A stretch of DNA of 61,242 bases from Megalodesulfovibrio gigas DSM 1382 = ATCC 19364. Its GTDB lineage: Bacteria; Desulfobacterota; Desulfovibrionia; Desulfovibrionales; Desulfovibrionaceae. Location of the stretch: assembly GCF_000468495.1 (NCBI RefSeq), contig NC_022444.1, positions 1,527,092-1,588,333 of the forward strand, in the 5' to 3' direction. Below the pieces are notes generated by a model. It was not told the origin of the DNA, searched no databases, and worked only from the letters and a program-made list of their open reading frames with translations. This document shows, one piece after another, positions 51,647 through 61,189 of the stretch. The stretch's first letter is position 1; every line of letters starts with the position of its first letter. A program made the position numbers and the translations under genes.

Positions 51647-52627
51647 CTATTTCCTGCCCACCACGCGAACCATGGGGTTCACCAAGCCGTAAATCACGTC
51701 CACCAAGGTGTTCACCACCACAAACAACGCCCCCACCACCACCATGTACGCCACCAGCAGGGAGGTATCCCCACGATCCACGGCTTCCTTGAACATGCCC
51801 CCCAGCCCCTTCCAGTTGAACACCGTTTCCGTGAGGATGGTGAATGCGATGAGAATGCCCAGCTGCACCCCGCCCACGGTGATGACCGGCAACAGCGTGT
51901 TGCGGAAGGCGTGCACCCAGTAGATGCGCCGCTCCGAAAGGCCCTTGGCCCGGGCGTATTTGACGTAATCCATCTGCAGCACTTCCATCATCTCCGCACG
52001 CACCAGCCGGATGAACAGGGGCAGCATGATGGAGGTGAGGGCAAAGGATGGCATGATCAGGTGCGAAATGCCGCTCCAGGTCAAAAGGCCCGTCTCCCAG
52101 GCCCCGCCGAACAGCGGCGTCAGCTCGCCGCGGCCAAAGCTGGGCAGCCAGCCCAGGGTGATGGAGAACAGCGAAATGCACATCAATGCCGTGAAGAACA
52201 CCGGCACCGAGACCCCCACCGTGGAGACGCCCAGAATCATGCGCGAAAGCAGCCGCCGCGGGTGGATGGCCGAATAGATTCCGCATGGCACGGACAACAC
52301 GGTGATGAGCAGGGCCGAGGAGAACACCAGTTCCAGCGTGGCCGGGGCCTTGGAGAGGATCACCTCCAGGGCCGGCTTCTGGTAAAACAGGGAGTTGCCC
52401 AGATCCCCCTGCACGGCGTTCTTGAGAAAACGGAAATATTGGATGTAGATGGGATCGTTGAGCCCCAGGCGTTCGCGCGCTTCGGCCTTGACCTCGGCCG
52501 AGACGGACATGCCGTACATCTCGCGCACGGGGTCGCCTATGGTATGACGCAGGGAAAAGCCGATGAGGCTGATGACGCCCATCACGATGCAGGCCTGCAG
52601 GATTCGTCGGATGAGAAATGCAATCAT
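51647..52627 (-). CDS. Peptide ABC transporter permease (DppB type)
   Basis: A 326-aa inner-membrane permease with about six helices. N-terminal FLIRRILQACIVMGVISLIGF and the EAA motif YVKYARAKGLSERRIYWVHAFRN are typical of DppB/OppB. It is separated from the binding-protein gene by 77 bp that contain a strong hairpin. Confidence 0.92.
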   Translation of the reverse strand: MIAFLIRRILQACIVMGVISLIGFSLRHTIGDPVREMYGMSVSAEVKAEARERLGLNDPIYIQYFRFLKNAVQGDLGNSLFYQKPALEVILSKAPATLELVFSSALLITVLSVPCGIYSAIHPRRLLSRMILGVSTVGVSVPVFFTALMCISLFSITLGWLPSFGRGELTPLFGGAWETGLLTWSGISHLIMPSFALTSIMLPLFIRLVRAEMMEVLQMDYVKYARAKGLSERRIYWVHAFRNTLLPVITVGGVQLGILIAFTILTETVFNWKGLGGMFKEAVDRGDTSLLVAYMVVVGALFVVVNTLVDVIYGLVNPMVRVVGRK

Positions 52628-52645
52628 GGTGCGCCCGGCATGAAG

Positions 52646-52679
52646 ACGGCGCCGAGGTTCGTTCGAGCCCCGGCGCCGT
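52646..52679 (-). promoter_or_regulatory. Intercistronic hairpin between binding-protein and permease genes
   Basis: Perfect 9-bp arms ACGGCGCCG and CGGCGCCGT enclose a 16-nt loop that can extend the stem. Such hairpins after binding-protein genes usually stabilise the upstream mRNA and limit permease expression. Confidence 0.7.
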
Positions 52680-52704
52680 GGTTAATCAGGAATGATCGTT
52701 CACC

Positions 52705-54249
52705 TTAGTCGATGACCAGGTCGCCGAAGTAAGGGAAGTCCATGATGTTGACGATGGGCTCCAGATGCACGCCCTTCTTGGCAGCCCAGGAAAGGTTCTG
52801 CCAGTGCAGGGGCACGTAGGCGCCGTCTTCGTAGGCGATGCGTTCCACCTTGCGCAGCAGTTCGCTGCGCTTGGCCAGGTCGGTTTCCACGGCAGCCTGC
52901 ATCAGCAGTTCGTCCAGCGCCTTGTTGCAGTAGTTGCCGGAGTTGTACTGGCCGTACCCGGTTTCCTTGTTGGGGCACATCAGCAGGTATTCGCTGTAGT
53001 TGGCGGAATCTTCGGTGTCCGGATGCCAGCCGATGAGCTGGATGTCGGCGATCTGGGCGTCAAAATTGTCCCAGTACTGGGCCTTGGGGTAGGTGGTCAG
53101 GGCCACCTTGATGCCGATCTTGGCCAGCATGCCCACGGTGGCTTCGCAGATCTTTTCGTCGTTGACGTAGCGGTTGTTGGTGCAGATCATCGTGGCTTCG
53201 AAGCCCTTCTCGTACCCGGCTTCCTTCATCAGGGCCTTGGCTTTTTCCAGGTCCTGGCGGGGGGTCAGGGTGGGGTCGAACCCGGCCATGCCCTCGGGGC
53301 CCTGCTGGCCGGCGGGGGTGGCGGCGCCTTTGAGCAGCTTGTCCACCATGGTCACGGAGTCGATGGCATAATCGATGGCCAGGCGCACCTTGGGATTGGC
53401 CAGCTCAGGCTTGCGCTTCTGGTTCAGCTGGAAGGTGATGATGCGCGTGCCGGGCATGGTCACCAGCTGGATGTTCTTTTCCTTTTCCAGGCGGGGGTAG
53501 TCCTGGGGGGGCACGGGCTGAATCCAATCCACGCCACCGGAGAGCAGGGCAGCCACGCGGGCGGCGTTCTCAGGAATGGGCGTGAAGATGATCTTGCTCA
53601 CGTTGCCCTTGGACGCCTTGTCCCAGTAATCGGCAAAGCGATCCAGCTCCAGCACCACGCCGTGCTCGCGCTTGATCAGCTTGAAGGGGCCGGTGCCGGA
53701 GGCGTTCTTGTTGGCGAAGGAGTGATCGGTCTTGACGATGGCATCCTTGGGTTTGCCCTGGTCGTCAGTACCGGTGTAGTAGGCGCTGTCCATGGGGAAG
53801 AGGTAGGTGGCCATGGCCAGCACCAGCGCGTACGGCTTGGAGGTCTTCAGGTCCACGGTGTGGTCGTCCACCGCCACGGCGACGGTGAAGGGCTCAAAAA
53901 GACCCTTGAAGTCGTCGCTCTTCTTCAGCCGGTCCAGCGTCCAGGCCACGTCCTTGGCGGTGAAGGCGCTGCCGCTGTGGAACTTCACGCCCTTGCGCAG
54001 GTAAAAGCGCGTGGTCAGGGGATCGATGACTTCCCACTTCTCCGCCAGCCGGGGCTCGAAGCCGCCTTCCTTGGTGAAGCGCACCAGGGGGTCGAACACC
54101 ATGTGGCTGTACTGAAGCATCCCGCCGGAAAGCTGCACATGCGGGTCAAGGGATTCGGGGTCCGCATCCATGGCCAGCTTCAAGGTTTTGGCGTGCGCCA
54201 TGGCGGGGAGCAAAAGGCAGAAGACCAGCACGAACAACAACCGTTTCAT
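52705..54249 (-). CDS. Peptide ABC transporter substrate-binding protein (DppA type)
   Basis: A 514-aa periplasmic protein of the SBP_bac_5 family. Signal peptide MKRLLFVLVFCLLLPAMAHA (1-20). Family landmarks: LDPHVQLSGGMLQYSHMVFDPLVRF near 34, KWEVIDPLTTRFYLRKGVKFHSG, FTAKDVAWTLDRLK, and the C-terminal YEDGAYVPLHW. AAGGAG precedes the ATG. First gene of the dpp-type operon. Substrate (di- or oligopeptides, or another solute) cannot be fixed from sequence. Confidence 0.93.
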   Translation of the reverse strand: MKRLLFVLVFCLLLPAMAHAKTLKLAMDADPESLDPHVQLSGGMLQYSHMVFDPLVRFTKEGGFEPRLAEKWEVIDPLTTRFYLRKGVKFHSGSAFTAKDVAWTLDRLKKSDDFKGLFEPFTVAVAVDDHTVDLKTSKPYALVLAMATYLFPMDSAYYTGTDDQGKPKDAIVKTDHSFANKNASGTGPFKLIKREHGVVLELDRFADYWDKASKGNVSKIIFTPIPENAARVAALLSGGVDWIQPVPPQDYPRLEKEKNIQLVTMPGTRIITFQLNQKRKPELANPKVRLAIDYAIDSVTMVDKLLKGAATPAGQQGPEGMAGFDPTLTPRQDLEKAKALMKEAGYEKGFEATMICTNNRYVNDEKICEATVGMLAKIGIKVALTTYPKAQYWDNFDAQIADIQLIGWHPDTEDSANYSEYLLMCPNKETGYGQYNSGNYCNKALDELLMQAAVETDLAKRSELLRKVERIAYEDGAYVPLHWQNLSWAAKKGVHLEPIVNIMDFPYFGDLVID

Positions 54250-54879
54250 AGAGTCTCCTTGGGTTGCGCAGAACTGCAATATATCGCGCGGGCCCCATGC
54301 CCGGCGAAAATCCCCGGACATCACGTCCGGAGGAAAAGGCGTATGACGGATTTGGTCCTGTCGCGCCCGCAGGCAAGGCACGCCGCGGGACGACAGCTCA
54401 ACATGGAAGAAATTGGCCCGCTTGGCAAGAAAAATCGAAGATTGCGAAATCAGGCACAATGTTGGAAAATGTTTGAAACATCGCAGGGGCTGGCGAGATG
54501 TGTGACGATACTGCGGCGATCACGTGATTTTTTCTCGACGTTTTGCCTGGTCCTGGGCAGAGCGCATTCTGACCGTGGACGAATGGTAAGGTTTCTGATA
54601 CCCAGACCATGGCCTGTTGTTTTTGATGATCCCGACGCGCACGGGAAGCCGCTCGCCGACGGTCCCCCCCGGTCTTCCTCTGCAGAGGGGTGCCGGGGCG
54701 TGGGACGCCCGAACTGCGAGAGCTTGCTGCGCACGCGAGGGCGGCTCGGATGCGATGACGCTGTGCCGGGCCGCTCTTCGTTATGCTGGTGCACAGTTAA
54801 TATGCTGTCGGTATAATAAAAGTCTTTGGAAAGGGGGGTCTTCCCCCGACAGTTCTTTTCAAAGATACTGTTGCGCTTC
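54250..54879. other. 630-bp region without a convincing gene
   Basis: The region lies upstream of the dpp-type operon and should contain its promoter. I see a short hairpin CCGGAC-N5-GTCCGG at 54313-54329, a moderately AT-rich stretch near 54420-54540, and a damaged family A repeat at the far end. Short open frames on both strands show no recognisable protein. It may hold a degraded gene or a small RNA, but nothing supports either strongly. Confidence 0.5.
54817..54864. repeat. Damaged family A repeat with linker remnant
   Basis: AAAAGTCTTTGGAAAGGGGG followed by TCTTCCCCCGACAGTTCTTTTC matches the flanks of the complete A element, but the inner stem (AACCTTTCT/AGAAAGGTT) is missing. It lies 16 bp beyond the permease stop. 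Confidence 0.8.
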
Positions 54880-55971
54880 TCAGCAGCAGCCGTGCCGCCG
54901 GCCCTGCCGGCGTGCATGCAGCATGGCCGCCAGGGTGCCCAGAGCCAGGAGCATGCCGCAGAGCATGTCCACCAGGCCGGGGCCGCCTTCGCCTTCCCCG
55001 TGCAGCCATTCCCGGGTGCTCCAGCCCATGCCCGCATACAGGGCGTCCGTGCCCAGGCCCAGGCCCAGGGCGCACAGGGCGATGCCCCCCACGTACAGCA
55101 CCATCCCCCAGCGGCCCAGCAGCTGCGTCACCACCGCCAGGGACGCCAGGTTCGTTGCCGGCCCGGCCAGCAGCAGCACCAGCGCACCGCCCGGTGAAAG
55201 CCCCTTGAGCACCAGGGCCGCGGCCAGCGGCGTGGAGGCCGAGGCGCACAGGTACAGGGGTATGGACACCGCCAGCATCACCAGCATGGTGGGCAGGCCC
55301 TGGCCGAGTTGGCGGGTCAGGAAGTCGTCGGGCAGGATGGCGGTGACGAAGCCGGCCAGCAGCGATCCCACCAGAAACCACGGCCCGATGGACGGCAGAA
55401 TGTCATGGACGATGTGCCCGCCGGCCTCGCGGAGTCTGCGCCCCAGGGAACGCTGCGCAGCCGGTGGCGATGGCGCGGCAGCGTCACAGCCGCACCCGCC
55501 TGTGTTGCAGCCGCCGGCCATGCGCATGGGGACAAGCGGCGTCAGGCTCTTGGTGTCGGGCGTGCGGGAGACGGCCATCCCCGTGCACAAGGCCGTGATC
55601 ACTGCCGCCAGCGGCCGCAAGATGGTCATGGGCAGGTCCATGAGGGCGTAGGTGACGGCCACGGAATCCACCCCCGTTTCCGGCGTGGCCACCAGAAAGG
55701 ACGCCAGGGGACCACGCCGTGCGCCCTGGCTCTTGAGGCCCGCGGCCAGGGGCAACACCCCGCAGCTGCACACCGGCAGGGGCGCGCCGATGATCGCCGC
55801 CAGGGCAATGGGTTTGAGCCCCGCGCCGCCCAGGTGCCGGGCCACGAACTGGTCGGGCAGCAGCCCCTTGGCCAGACCGGCCATGACCAACCCCAGCAGC
55901 ATCCACGGCCCGGCCAGGGCCACCATGTTCCACGTGTGCGTGCACAGCTCGAAAAGGAATGTGAGTATCAT
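54880..55971 (-). CDS. SO_0444/ArsP-type permease (putative metal or metalloid efflux)
   Basis: A 363-aa polytopic membrane protein of the DUF318/ArsP_1 permease family. Two similar halves each hold a conserved loop (HLGGAGLKPIALAAIIGAPLPVCSCGVLPLAAG; second half IPLYLCASASTPLAAALVLKG). The PVCSCG motif, a central NTGGCGCDAA loop and a C-terminal HGCC tail supply thiols, as in the SO_0444 branch linked to Cu/Zn efflux. Substrate is uncertain. A 15-nt inverted repeat lies 42-56 bp upstream of the start. Confidence 0.85.
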   Translation of the reverse strand: MILTFLFELCTHTWNMVALAGPWMLLGLVMAGLAKGLLPDQFVARHLGGAGLKPIALAAIIGAPLPVCSCGVLPLAAGLKSQGARRGPLASFLVATPETGVDSVAVTYALMDLPMTILRPLAAVITALCTGMAVSRTPDTKSLTPLVPMRMAGGCNTGGCGCDAAAPSPPAAQRSLGRRLREAGGHIVHDILPSIGPWFLVGSLLAGFVTAILPDDFLTRQLGQGLPTMLVMLAVSIPLYLCASASTPLAAALVLKGLSPGGALVLLLAGPATNLASLAVVTQLLGRWGMVLYVGGIALCALGLGLGTDALYAGMGWSTREWLHGEGEGGPGLVDMLCGMLLALGTLAAMLHARRQGRRHGCC

Positions 55972-56012
55972 GCTGCAGGCTGATAGTCCCTGAGGGGAAA
56001 GAGTGCAACGTT

Positions 56013-56027
56013 CGCAACATGGTTGCG
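56013..56027. promoter_or_regulatory. Inverted repeat upstream of the permease
   Basis: CGCAAC-ATG-GTTGCG has perfect 6-bp arms and lies in the likely promoter region of the permease gene. It might be an operator for a metal-responsive repressor. No regulator gene is adjacent. Confidence 0.35.
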
Positions 56028-56054
56028 CAATGGGTTACACAGTTGCATCAATCG

Positions 56055-57194
56055 TTACACGCAAGCGCGCTCCAGCAGGGATCGATACAACGTCACATAT
56101 TGCCGGGCCATTTCACTGGCGGTGAAGTGCGATTCGAATCGGGCTCGGGCCGCCTGGCCGAACCGGGCCGCCAGGGCCTCGTCCGCAGCCAGGGTGTCCA
56201 TGGCCGCGCGCAGGGCCTGCGGGTCCGAGGGGGCCACGGTCAGCCCGGTGACGTTGTGTTCGTTCACGTAGCTGGTGCCGGTGCCGATTTCCGTGGAAAT
56301 CAGCGGCTTGCCGCACATGGCGCCTTCCAGCAGCGTCACGCCGAAGGCCTCGGAACGCAGGTGGGACGGGAAGACCACGCCGCGGCAGCACTGCAGCAGG
56401 GCCATCTTGTCGGCATCGTCAATGAATCCGAGAAACTGCACCCGGTCCAGCCCCAGCGCCGCGGCCTTGCGCTGCAGCGTCTCGGCATATGGCCCTGCTC
56501 CGGCGATGACCACCCGGTGCGGCGAACCGGCCGCGGCATCCAGCAGGATGTCCAACCCCTTGTAGTACCTGAGCACGCCCACGAACAGGAAGAACGGCTC
56601 CGGCAGCCGGGCCCGCCAGTGCGCCAGGCGCTCCGCCGTGGGCGTGGGGTAGGCGTCGGGGTCGATGCCGATGGGAATCACCGTCACCTTGTCCTTGTAG
56701 CGCTGCAGGATGTCCGAGGTGCGGAAATAGTTGGGCGAAGTGGCCACGATGGACGAGACCTGGCCCAGAAAGCGATGCATCAGCAGCGGCTCGTAAATTT
56801 TTTTGATGCGCTGCTGGCGGATGATGTCCGAATGGTAGGTGACCACCGAGGGTAGCCGCGGCCGGTGGAGCACATGCAGCAGGTCCTGCACGGGGTAGGG
56901 GAAGTGGTAGTGCAGGATGTCCGCCTCACGGACCAGGGCGGGGAAGGCGCGGAAAATTTCCAGGCCGATGGGCGTGGAGGCCTTGTCCAGCAGGGTCTTG
57001 GTCTGATGGACCACGCATTCGGGCCGTTCGATGGGTTGCGGCCGCGGCGTGCGCGAGAGGCAAAGCACGCGGCTGCGCACGTTCATGGCGTTGGCCGCGC
57101 CGGCCAACTGGCAGATGACCTGCTCAATGCCGCCGTGGGAGTCCGGGTAATAGACCTTATAGACGTGCAGCACGCGAAGGGGGGCGTCGGCCAT
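56055..57194 (-). CDS. Glycosyltransferase family 4 (GT-B fold)
   Basis: A 379-aa sugar transferase. An N-terminal acceptor domain with GGIEQVICQLAGAANAM near 18 and a C-terminal donor domain (FLFVGVLRYYKGLDILLDAA near 200, VVFPSHLRSEAFGVTLLEGAMCGKPLISTEIGTG near 280, with the conserved EAFGVTLLEG glutamates). Probably makes a surface polysaccharide or lipopolysaccharide link. It lies 28 bp downstream of the second glycosyltransferase, in the same direction. Donor sugar is unknown. Confidence 0.9.
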   Translation of the reverse strand: MADAPLRVLHVYKVYYPDSHGGIEQVICQLAGAANAMNVRSRVLCLSRTPRPQPIERPECVVHQTKTLLDKASTPIGLEIFRAFPALVREADILHYHFPYPVQDLLHVLHRPRLPSVVTYHSDIIRQQRIKKIYEPLLMHRFLGQVSSIVATSPNYFRTSDILQRYKDKVTVIPIGIDPDAYPTPTAERLAHWRARLPEPFFLFVGVLRYYKGLDILLDAAAGSPHRVVIAGAGPYAETLQRKAAALGLDRVQFLGFIDDADKMALLQCCRGVVFPSHLRSEAFGVTLLEGAMCGKPLISTEIGTGTSYVNEHNVTGLTVAPSDPQALRAAMDTLAADEALAARFGQAARARFESHFTASEMARQYVTLYRSLLERACV

Positions 57195-57222
57195 GCGGAT
57201 CCCTTGTGAGGGTTGCGGTTGT

Positions 57223-58353
57223 TCAGGGGGCAGTGCGGGAGGCCGCCCTGGTCAGCACCTCCCAGGTGGCAGCGGCGGTGCGGTCCCAGGAGAATCGGGC
57301 GGCGTGGGCCAGGCCTTCACGCCGGCAGCGGTGGCGCAGATCGTCGTCTTCGGCAAGGCGGCGCAACAGATCGCCCAGGCCGGCGGCATCATCGGGCGAA
57401 TCCATGTACAGCGCGGCGGTGCCTCCGGCCTCGGGCAGGCTGGCGGCGCGGGTGGTCACCACCGGACAGCCGCAGGCCATGGCCTCCAGCACGGGCAGGC
57501 CAAAGCCCTCGTACCGGCTGGGGTAGACCAGGGCCAGGGCCGTGGCGTACAGGCCGGCCAGGTCTGCATCCGGCACGAATCCCAGGCTGCGTATGCCGCC
57601 GGAAGGATCGTCCCAGCCGCGCCAGCCCACGCCCACCACGGGCACGTCCAGCCCGGCCGCAGCAACGGCCCGGGGGATGAGGGCCGCATTTTTGCGCGGA
57701 TCCCCGCTGCCGAGGAACAGAAAAAAACGCTCGGGCAGGGCGTACCGGGCCCGCACGGCAGCCACCGCGGCCGTGTCCGGCTCGTAAAACAGGGTTCGAT
57801 CATGGGCCAGGGGCGTCACGGTGATGCGCGCCGGCGCAATGTCGGCCCAGGCGGTCAGCTCTCGGGCGGTGAAGGCCGAGACGCTCAGGAAATGTGTCAC
57901 ATCGGGCAGGCGGCTGCGAAAAAACAGCCGCGCATACAGGACGCGCTCCCGCGGGTGCCACTGGGGATGGCGCTGCAGGGAAAGATCGTGCACGGTGAAC
58001 ACCGTGGGCAGCCCGGCCGGGACATGGAATGGAAAAAAGGCGGTCTCGTGATACACATCCACCCGATGCCGGCGCAGCACGCGGGCAAAGGCCAGTTCCC
58101 GGCGGGCGTGCACGGCCAGCCGGGCGGCCAGGGCCGCCGGGGTGGGCAGCCTGCGCAACAGCCCGGCCCGGGCGCTCCAGGCGGCGGGCTCCGGCATGGC
58201 GGGGCTGGCGGTGCTGCCGTCGAAATACAGGAACCGCGCCTCCTGACCGTGGCGGCGCTCCAGGGCGGCGTACACCTGGCGCACGTAACGGCAGATGCCG
58301 GTGGCCACTTGCACCAATGGAATGGCATTGACGAGGATGACGGGCGGTGTCAT
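57223..58353 (-). CDS. Glycosyltransferase family 4 (GT-B fold)
   Basis: A 376-aa enzyme with the same fold as its neighbour. Visible landmarks: GICRYVRQVYAAL near 17, TVFTVHDLSLQRHPQWH near 108, FLFLGSGDPRKN near 206, and YPSRYEGFGLPVLEAMACGCPVVTT near 275 with the catalytic Glu residues. The start is uncertain: ATG at 58353 begins at the domain edge, while ATG at 58368 adds five residues. Neither has a clear ribosome site. It faces away from the DUF2142 gene. Confidence 0.88.
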   Translation of the reverse strand: MTPPVILVNAIPLVQVATGICRYVRQVYAALERRHGQEARFLYFDGSTASPAMPEPAAWSARAGLLRRLPTPAALAARLAVHARRELAFARVLRRHRVDVYHETAFFPFHVPAGLPTVFTVHDLSLQRHPQWHPRERVLYARLFFRSRLPDVTHFLSVSAFTARELTAWADIAPARITVTPLAHDRTLFYEPDTAAVAAVRARYALPERFFLFLGSGDPRKNAALIPRAVAAAGLDVPVVGVGWRGWDDPSGGIRSLGFVPDADLAGLYATALALVYPSRYEGFGLPVLEAMACGCPVVTTRAASLPEAGGTAALYMDSPDDAAGLGDLLRRLAEDDDLRHRCRREGLAHAARFSWDRTAAATWEVLTRAASRTAP

Positions 58354-58478
58354 GCGGGGGCGTTCCATGTTCGGACAGGCTGCTGGAGGAATTGTCCGCT
58401 CCTTACACGTCCAGACGCGGCACATCAACCCGCCAGATGCATTGCTGCCGGATCAGGAACCGGGTAGTGTCACGAATT

Positions 58479-61136
58479 ATGATTCCTCGCGCACCTTCTC
58501 TCTTCTGCTGCTGCATTGTGCCGGCTCTGTGTCTGGCGGTGTTGGCGGCGGCGCTCTGCCTGCCGAGGACGTTCATCAAGGCGTCGGAACTGACGCCCGG
58601 CTTCACCCCCCCCACGGCGCTGCCTCTGGAGCGCGACACCCCAGGCCGATGGCGCCTGCCAGTCACGTTGTATCCCCTGACCGGGGGAGACAGGTTGCGG
58701 GCTGTGGAACTGTATTTTTCCACCAGCCGATACGCCCTGCGCCTGGACAATGCCGTGCTGGAGTTCGAGGGGACCTCCTGCCGGCTGGAGACCGGTCCCA
58801 GACTGCTGTGGGACAGGAGTCCCCTGCGTTTTTTGCCAACGGACAATGCCTGCGCCGGCCTGCCCCCTGGCGAGGTCCTGACGGGAACATTGCGGATGAA
58901 GCTGCTGGATCATGGGTCCGCATCGCTCCTTGTCACCCGGGACGTGCTGACGGAAAGCTTCCTGCAAACCAAAGACGGGTATGCGTCGCTGGGGTTGTGG
59001 TTATGGCAGCCCGAGCCCGCCAGGGCCACGCGGCTCCGGCTGCTGGCCGCCATGTGGGACACACCGCACGGCGGTTGGATTCTTGGCATCCTTGCGGCGG
59101 CGGCGGGTCTGTCCAGCCTTGGCCTGGCGCTGCGGGCCGGGCGTCCTGCCCTGGCCTGCGGCCTGTGCTCCCTGGCCCTGGGGATGGCCTACGCCGTGGT
59201 GACGCCGCCATTCCAGGCGCCGGATGAGCCGGATCATTTCCTGAGTTGGACCCGCCTGACGGACAACCCGGCCCTGGAGACGGACGCCCACCGCCTGGCG
59301 CAGGTGGGGCATTTTCAGCGATTGAAGCATAATCCCTTCGAGACCTTCGGCCCGTGGGACATCGGCGCGCCGTTCCCCGTGCCCTGGGAGGTGGAGGACG
59401 ACGACGGCATTGAGCTGGTGGGCGACTCCATGATGGAAACCCGTTCGGCCCTGACCACGGCCTTCTGGTCTGGCATTCGACCACTCATCGCCATGGATTC
59501 GGCCGCCCGGGCCGTGCTGGGCATCCGCCTGGCCAATGCCGTGTGCTATGCCCTGGCTGTCTGGGCAGGCGCGGCGTTGCTGTTTTCCCTGACCGGCCGG
59601 CAGGCGTGGCCGTGGTTCCTGTTTCTGGTGCCGGCGGCGCCTTTTTTCGCCATGCATGTGTCCAATTATGCGCAGTTCATGTCGGCAAGCGTGCTGCTGG
59701 CCTGCGCCGGGCTGGCCGTGCTCCTGCGGGAAGACGGCGGACGTCAGTTGCTGCTTGGGTGCTGGCTCGGAGCCGGCGCGGCGTTGCTGGTGTTGAGCGC
59801 GAGCACGGGCGTGGCGGCGGGAGCCTTCGTGCTGGGCATGGCCGTGGCCGGCGTGCCCGGGAGGGGGCAGACCCCCGGCGGCGCCTGGCGATTCTGGGCC
59901 GGGCTTGGCCTGGGGGCGTCCTTGCTGGGACTTGGGACGGGATCCGACCAGATGGCGCAGTTGCTGCGCGTGGGCGGCAGGCTGGCCGGCATGGCCGGCC
60001 CTGCGCCATGGTGGACGCCGTTGCTCGTGATCTGGGTCGGCTGCGGGGCGGCATGCGGTCTGGAATGGCTTGTCCGGTACCTTCCCGGGATGCCGGCAGG
60101 GCTGGCGCGGTGGGGGCGGTGCGGCGCGGGCCTGCTGGCCGTGGTTGGGGCAATCCTCTGTGTGTATTCGGGATTTCAGCAGTACCGGATGCAGCCGTGC
60201 ATGCCACCGCCGGGAGGCGAGCCCCGCTTCTGGCTCGATATCCTGCATGGCCTTCCCACATTGCTGTCCTTCCGCGAGCCGGACCTGCTGCTTTCCCGCA
60301 CCTTCTGGGGAGGCTTCGGCTGGCACGACGCCTTGCTGCCGCCGCGCGTGGTGCAGGTGCTGGCCGGTCTGGCCGGAATGGGCGTGGTGCTGCTGGGATG
60401 GAAGGCCTCCCGGCAACGCCAAGGCGCGTTGGGCTGGCGGCTGTGCGGCTGGCTGGCCGGCAGCTGGGGATTCATCGTCGCCACGGGTCTGGCCGCTGCC
60501 GCCGCCGGCCAGGAGCGGGCCTTGCCCAACGTGCACGGCCGGTATCTGCTGGCCGGATACTGCGCGCTGTTGGCCGGAGTCTTTGCCGGCTGGTCCGTGA
60601 CCGTGGGCACGGGCAGGCGGCCCCAGGCGGTGTTGCCGGGTTCCCCCGCCGGGGTGCGACTGCTGACAGGCTGGCTGCTGACCGGCATCGCGCTGGTGCT
60701 GGTGCTGGGCGTGATGCGCTTCAGCTTGCCGCATGTCTTCAACTGGCTGCCCGTGGACGGGCTGCATCTGGCCATGGCGGCGGGGTTTCCGCTGCTGGGC
60801 TGGTGGTGGCTGCGCGGGAGCGTGACGCCCGGCGGCGCCACTTGCGCGGGGCCATCGTGCCGCACCGTGCTGGCCGGCGCTGCGGTGCTGGGGCTGGGCG
60901 TGCTGTATGCGGAACTAGGCTATGGCCTGCCGTGGGTGTTCGTGCGCTACCCGTACGGGTTTTTCGTGGTGCTGGGCCTTGCCGGGCTGGTGTGGCTGGC
61001 GGCGACGCTGCGCGCAGTGACGCTGGAGCCTGCCCCTGCAACGCCGCGACACTGGCCGTCGGCCGTGGCCTGCGTGGCCGCGCATGTGCTGCACACCGGC
61101 ACGCTGGTGTTCCTGCTGGTGCGGTACATGGGCTGA
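58479..61136 (+). CDS. DUF2142 family polytopic membrane protein
   Basis: An 885-aa membrane protein. A first helix (about 10-30) is followed by a large extracytoplasmic domain (30-190), then about a dozen helices. The DUF2142 motif AYAVVTPPFQAPDEPDHFLSW lies after the helix near 240, and YLLAGYCALLAGVFAGW is a later conserved block. These proteins resemble GT-C glycosyltransferases and often sit in surface-polysaccharide loci, which fits the two adjacent GT4 genes. The ATG at 58479 is preferred, because the longer frame lacks a signal-like start. The family A repeat follows the stop by 53 bp. Confidence 0.8.
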   Translation: MIPRAPSLFCCCIVPALCLAVLAAALCLPRTFIKASELTPGFTPPTALPLERDTPGRWRLPVTLYPLTGGDRLRAVELYFSTSRYALRLDNAVLEFEGTSCRLETGPRLLWDRSPLRFLPTDNACAGLPPGEVLTGTLRMKLLDHGSASLLVTRDVLTESFLQTKDGYASLGLWLWQPEPARATRLRLLAAMWDTPHGGWILGILAAAAGLSSLGLALRAGRPALACGLCSLALGMAYAVVTPPFQAPDEPDHFLSWTRLTDNPALETDAHRLAQVGHFQRLKHNPFETFGPWDIGAPFPVPWEVEDDDGIELVGDSMMETRSALTTAFWSGIRPLIAMDSAARAVLGIRLANAVCYALAVWAGAALLFSLTGRQAWPWFLFLVPAAPFFAMHVSNYAQFMSASVLLACAGLAVLLREDGGRQLLLGCWLGAGAALLVLSASTGVAAGAFVLGMAVAGVPGRGQTPGGAWRFWAGLGLGASLLGLGTGSDQMAQLLRVGGRLAGMAGPAPWWTPLLVIWVGCGAACGLEWLVRYLPGMPAGLARWGRCGAGLLAVVGAILCVYSGFQQYRMQPCMPPPGGEPRFWLDILHGLPTLLSFREPDLLLSRTFWGGFGWHDALLPPRVVQVLAGLAGMGVVLLGWKASRQRQGALGWRLCGWLAGSWGFIVATGLAAAAAGQERALPNVHGRYLLAGYCALLAGVFAGWSVTVGTGRRPQAVLPGSPAGVRLLTGWLLTGIALVLVLGVMRFSLPHVFNWLPVDGLHLAMAAGFPLLGWWWLRGSVTPGGATCAGPSCRTVLAGAAVLGLGVLYAELGYGLPWVFVRYPYGFFVVLGLAGLVWLAATLRAVTLEPAPATPRHWPSAVACVAAHVLHTGTLVFLLVRYMG

Positions 61137-61189
61137 GGGGCAAGGATTCCGAAGGGCGGCGAGAGCGTATTGCTCTTGAGAAGAACTCT

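Noticed and set aside
54264-54476. Small genes in the 630-bp region upstream of the dpp operon
   Set aside because: Frames on both strands lack ribosome sites, family motifs and consistent codon use.
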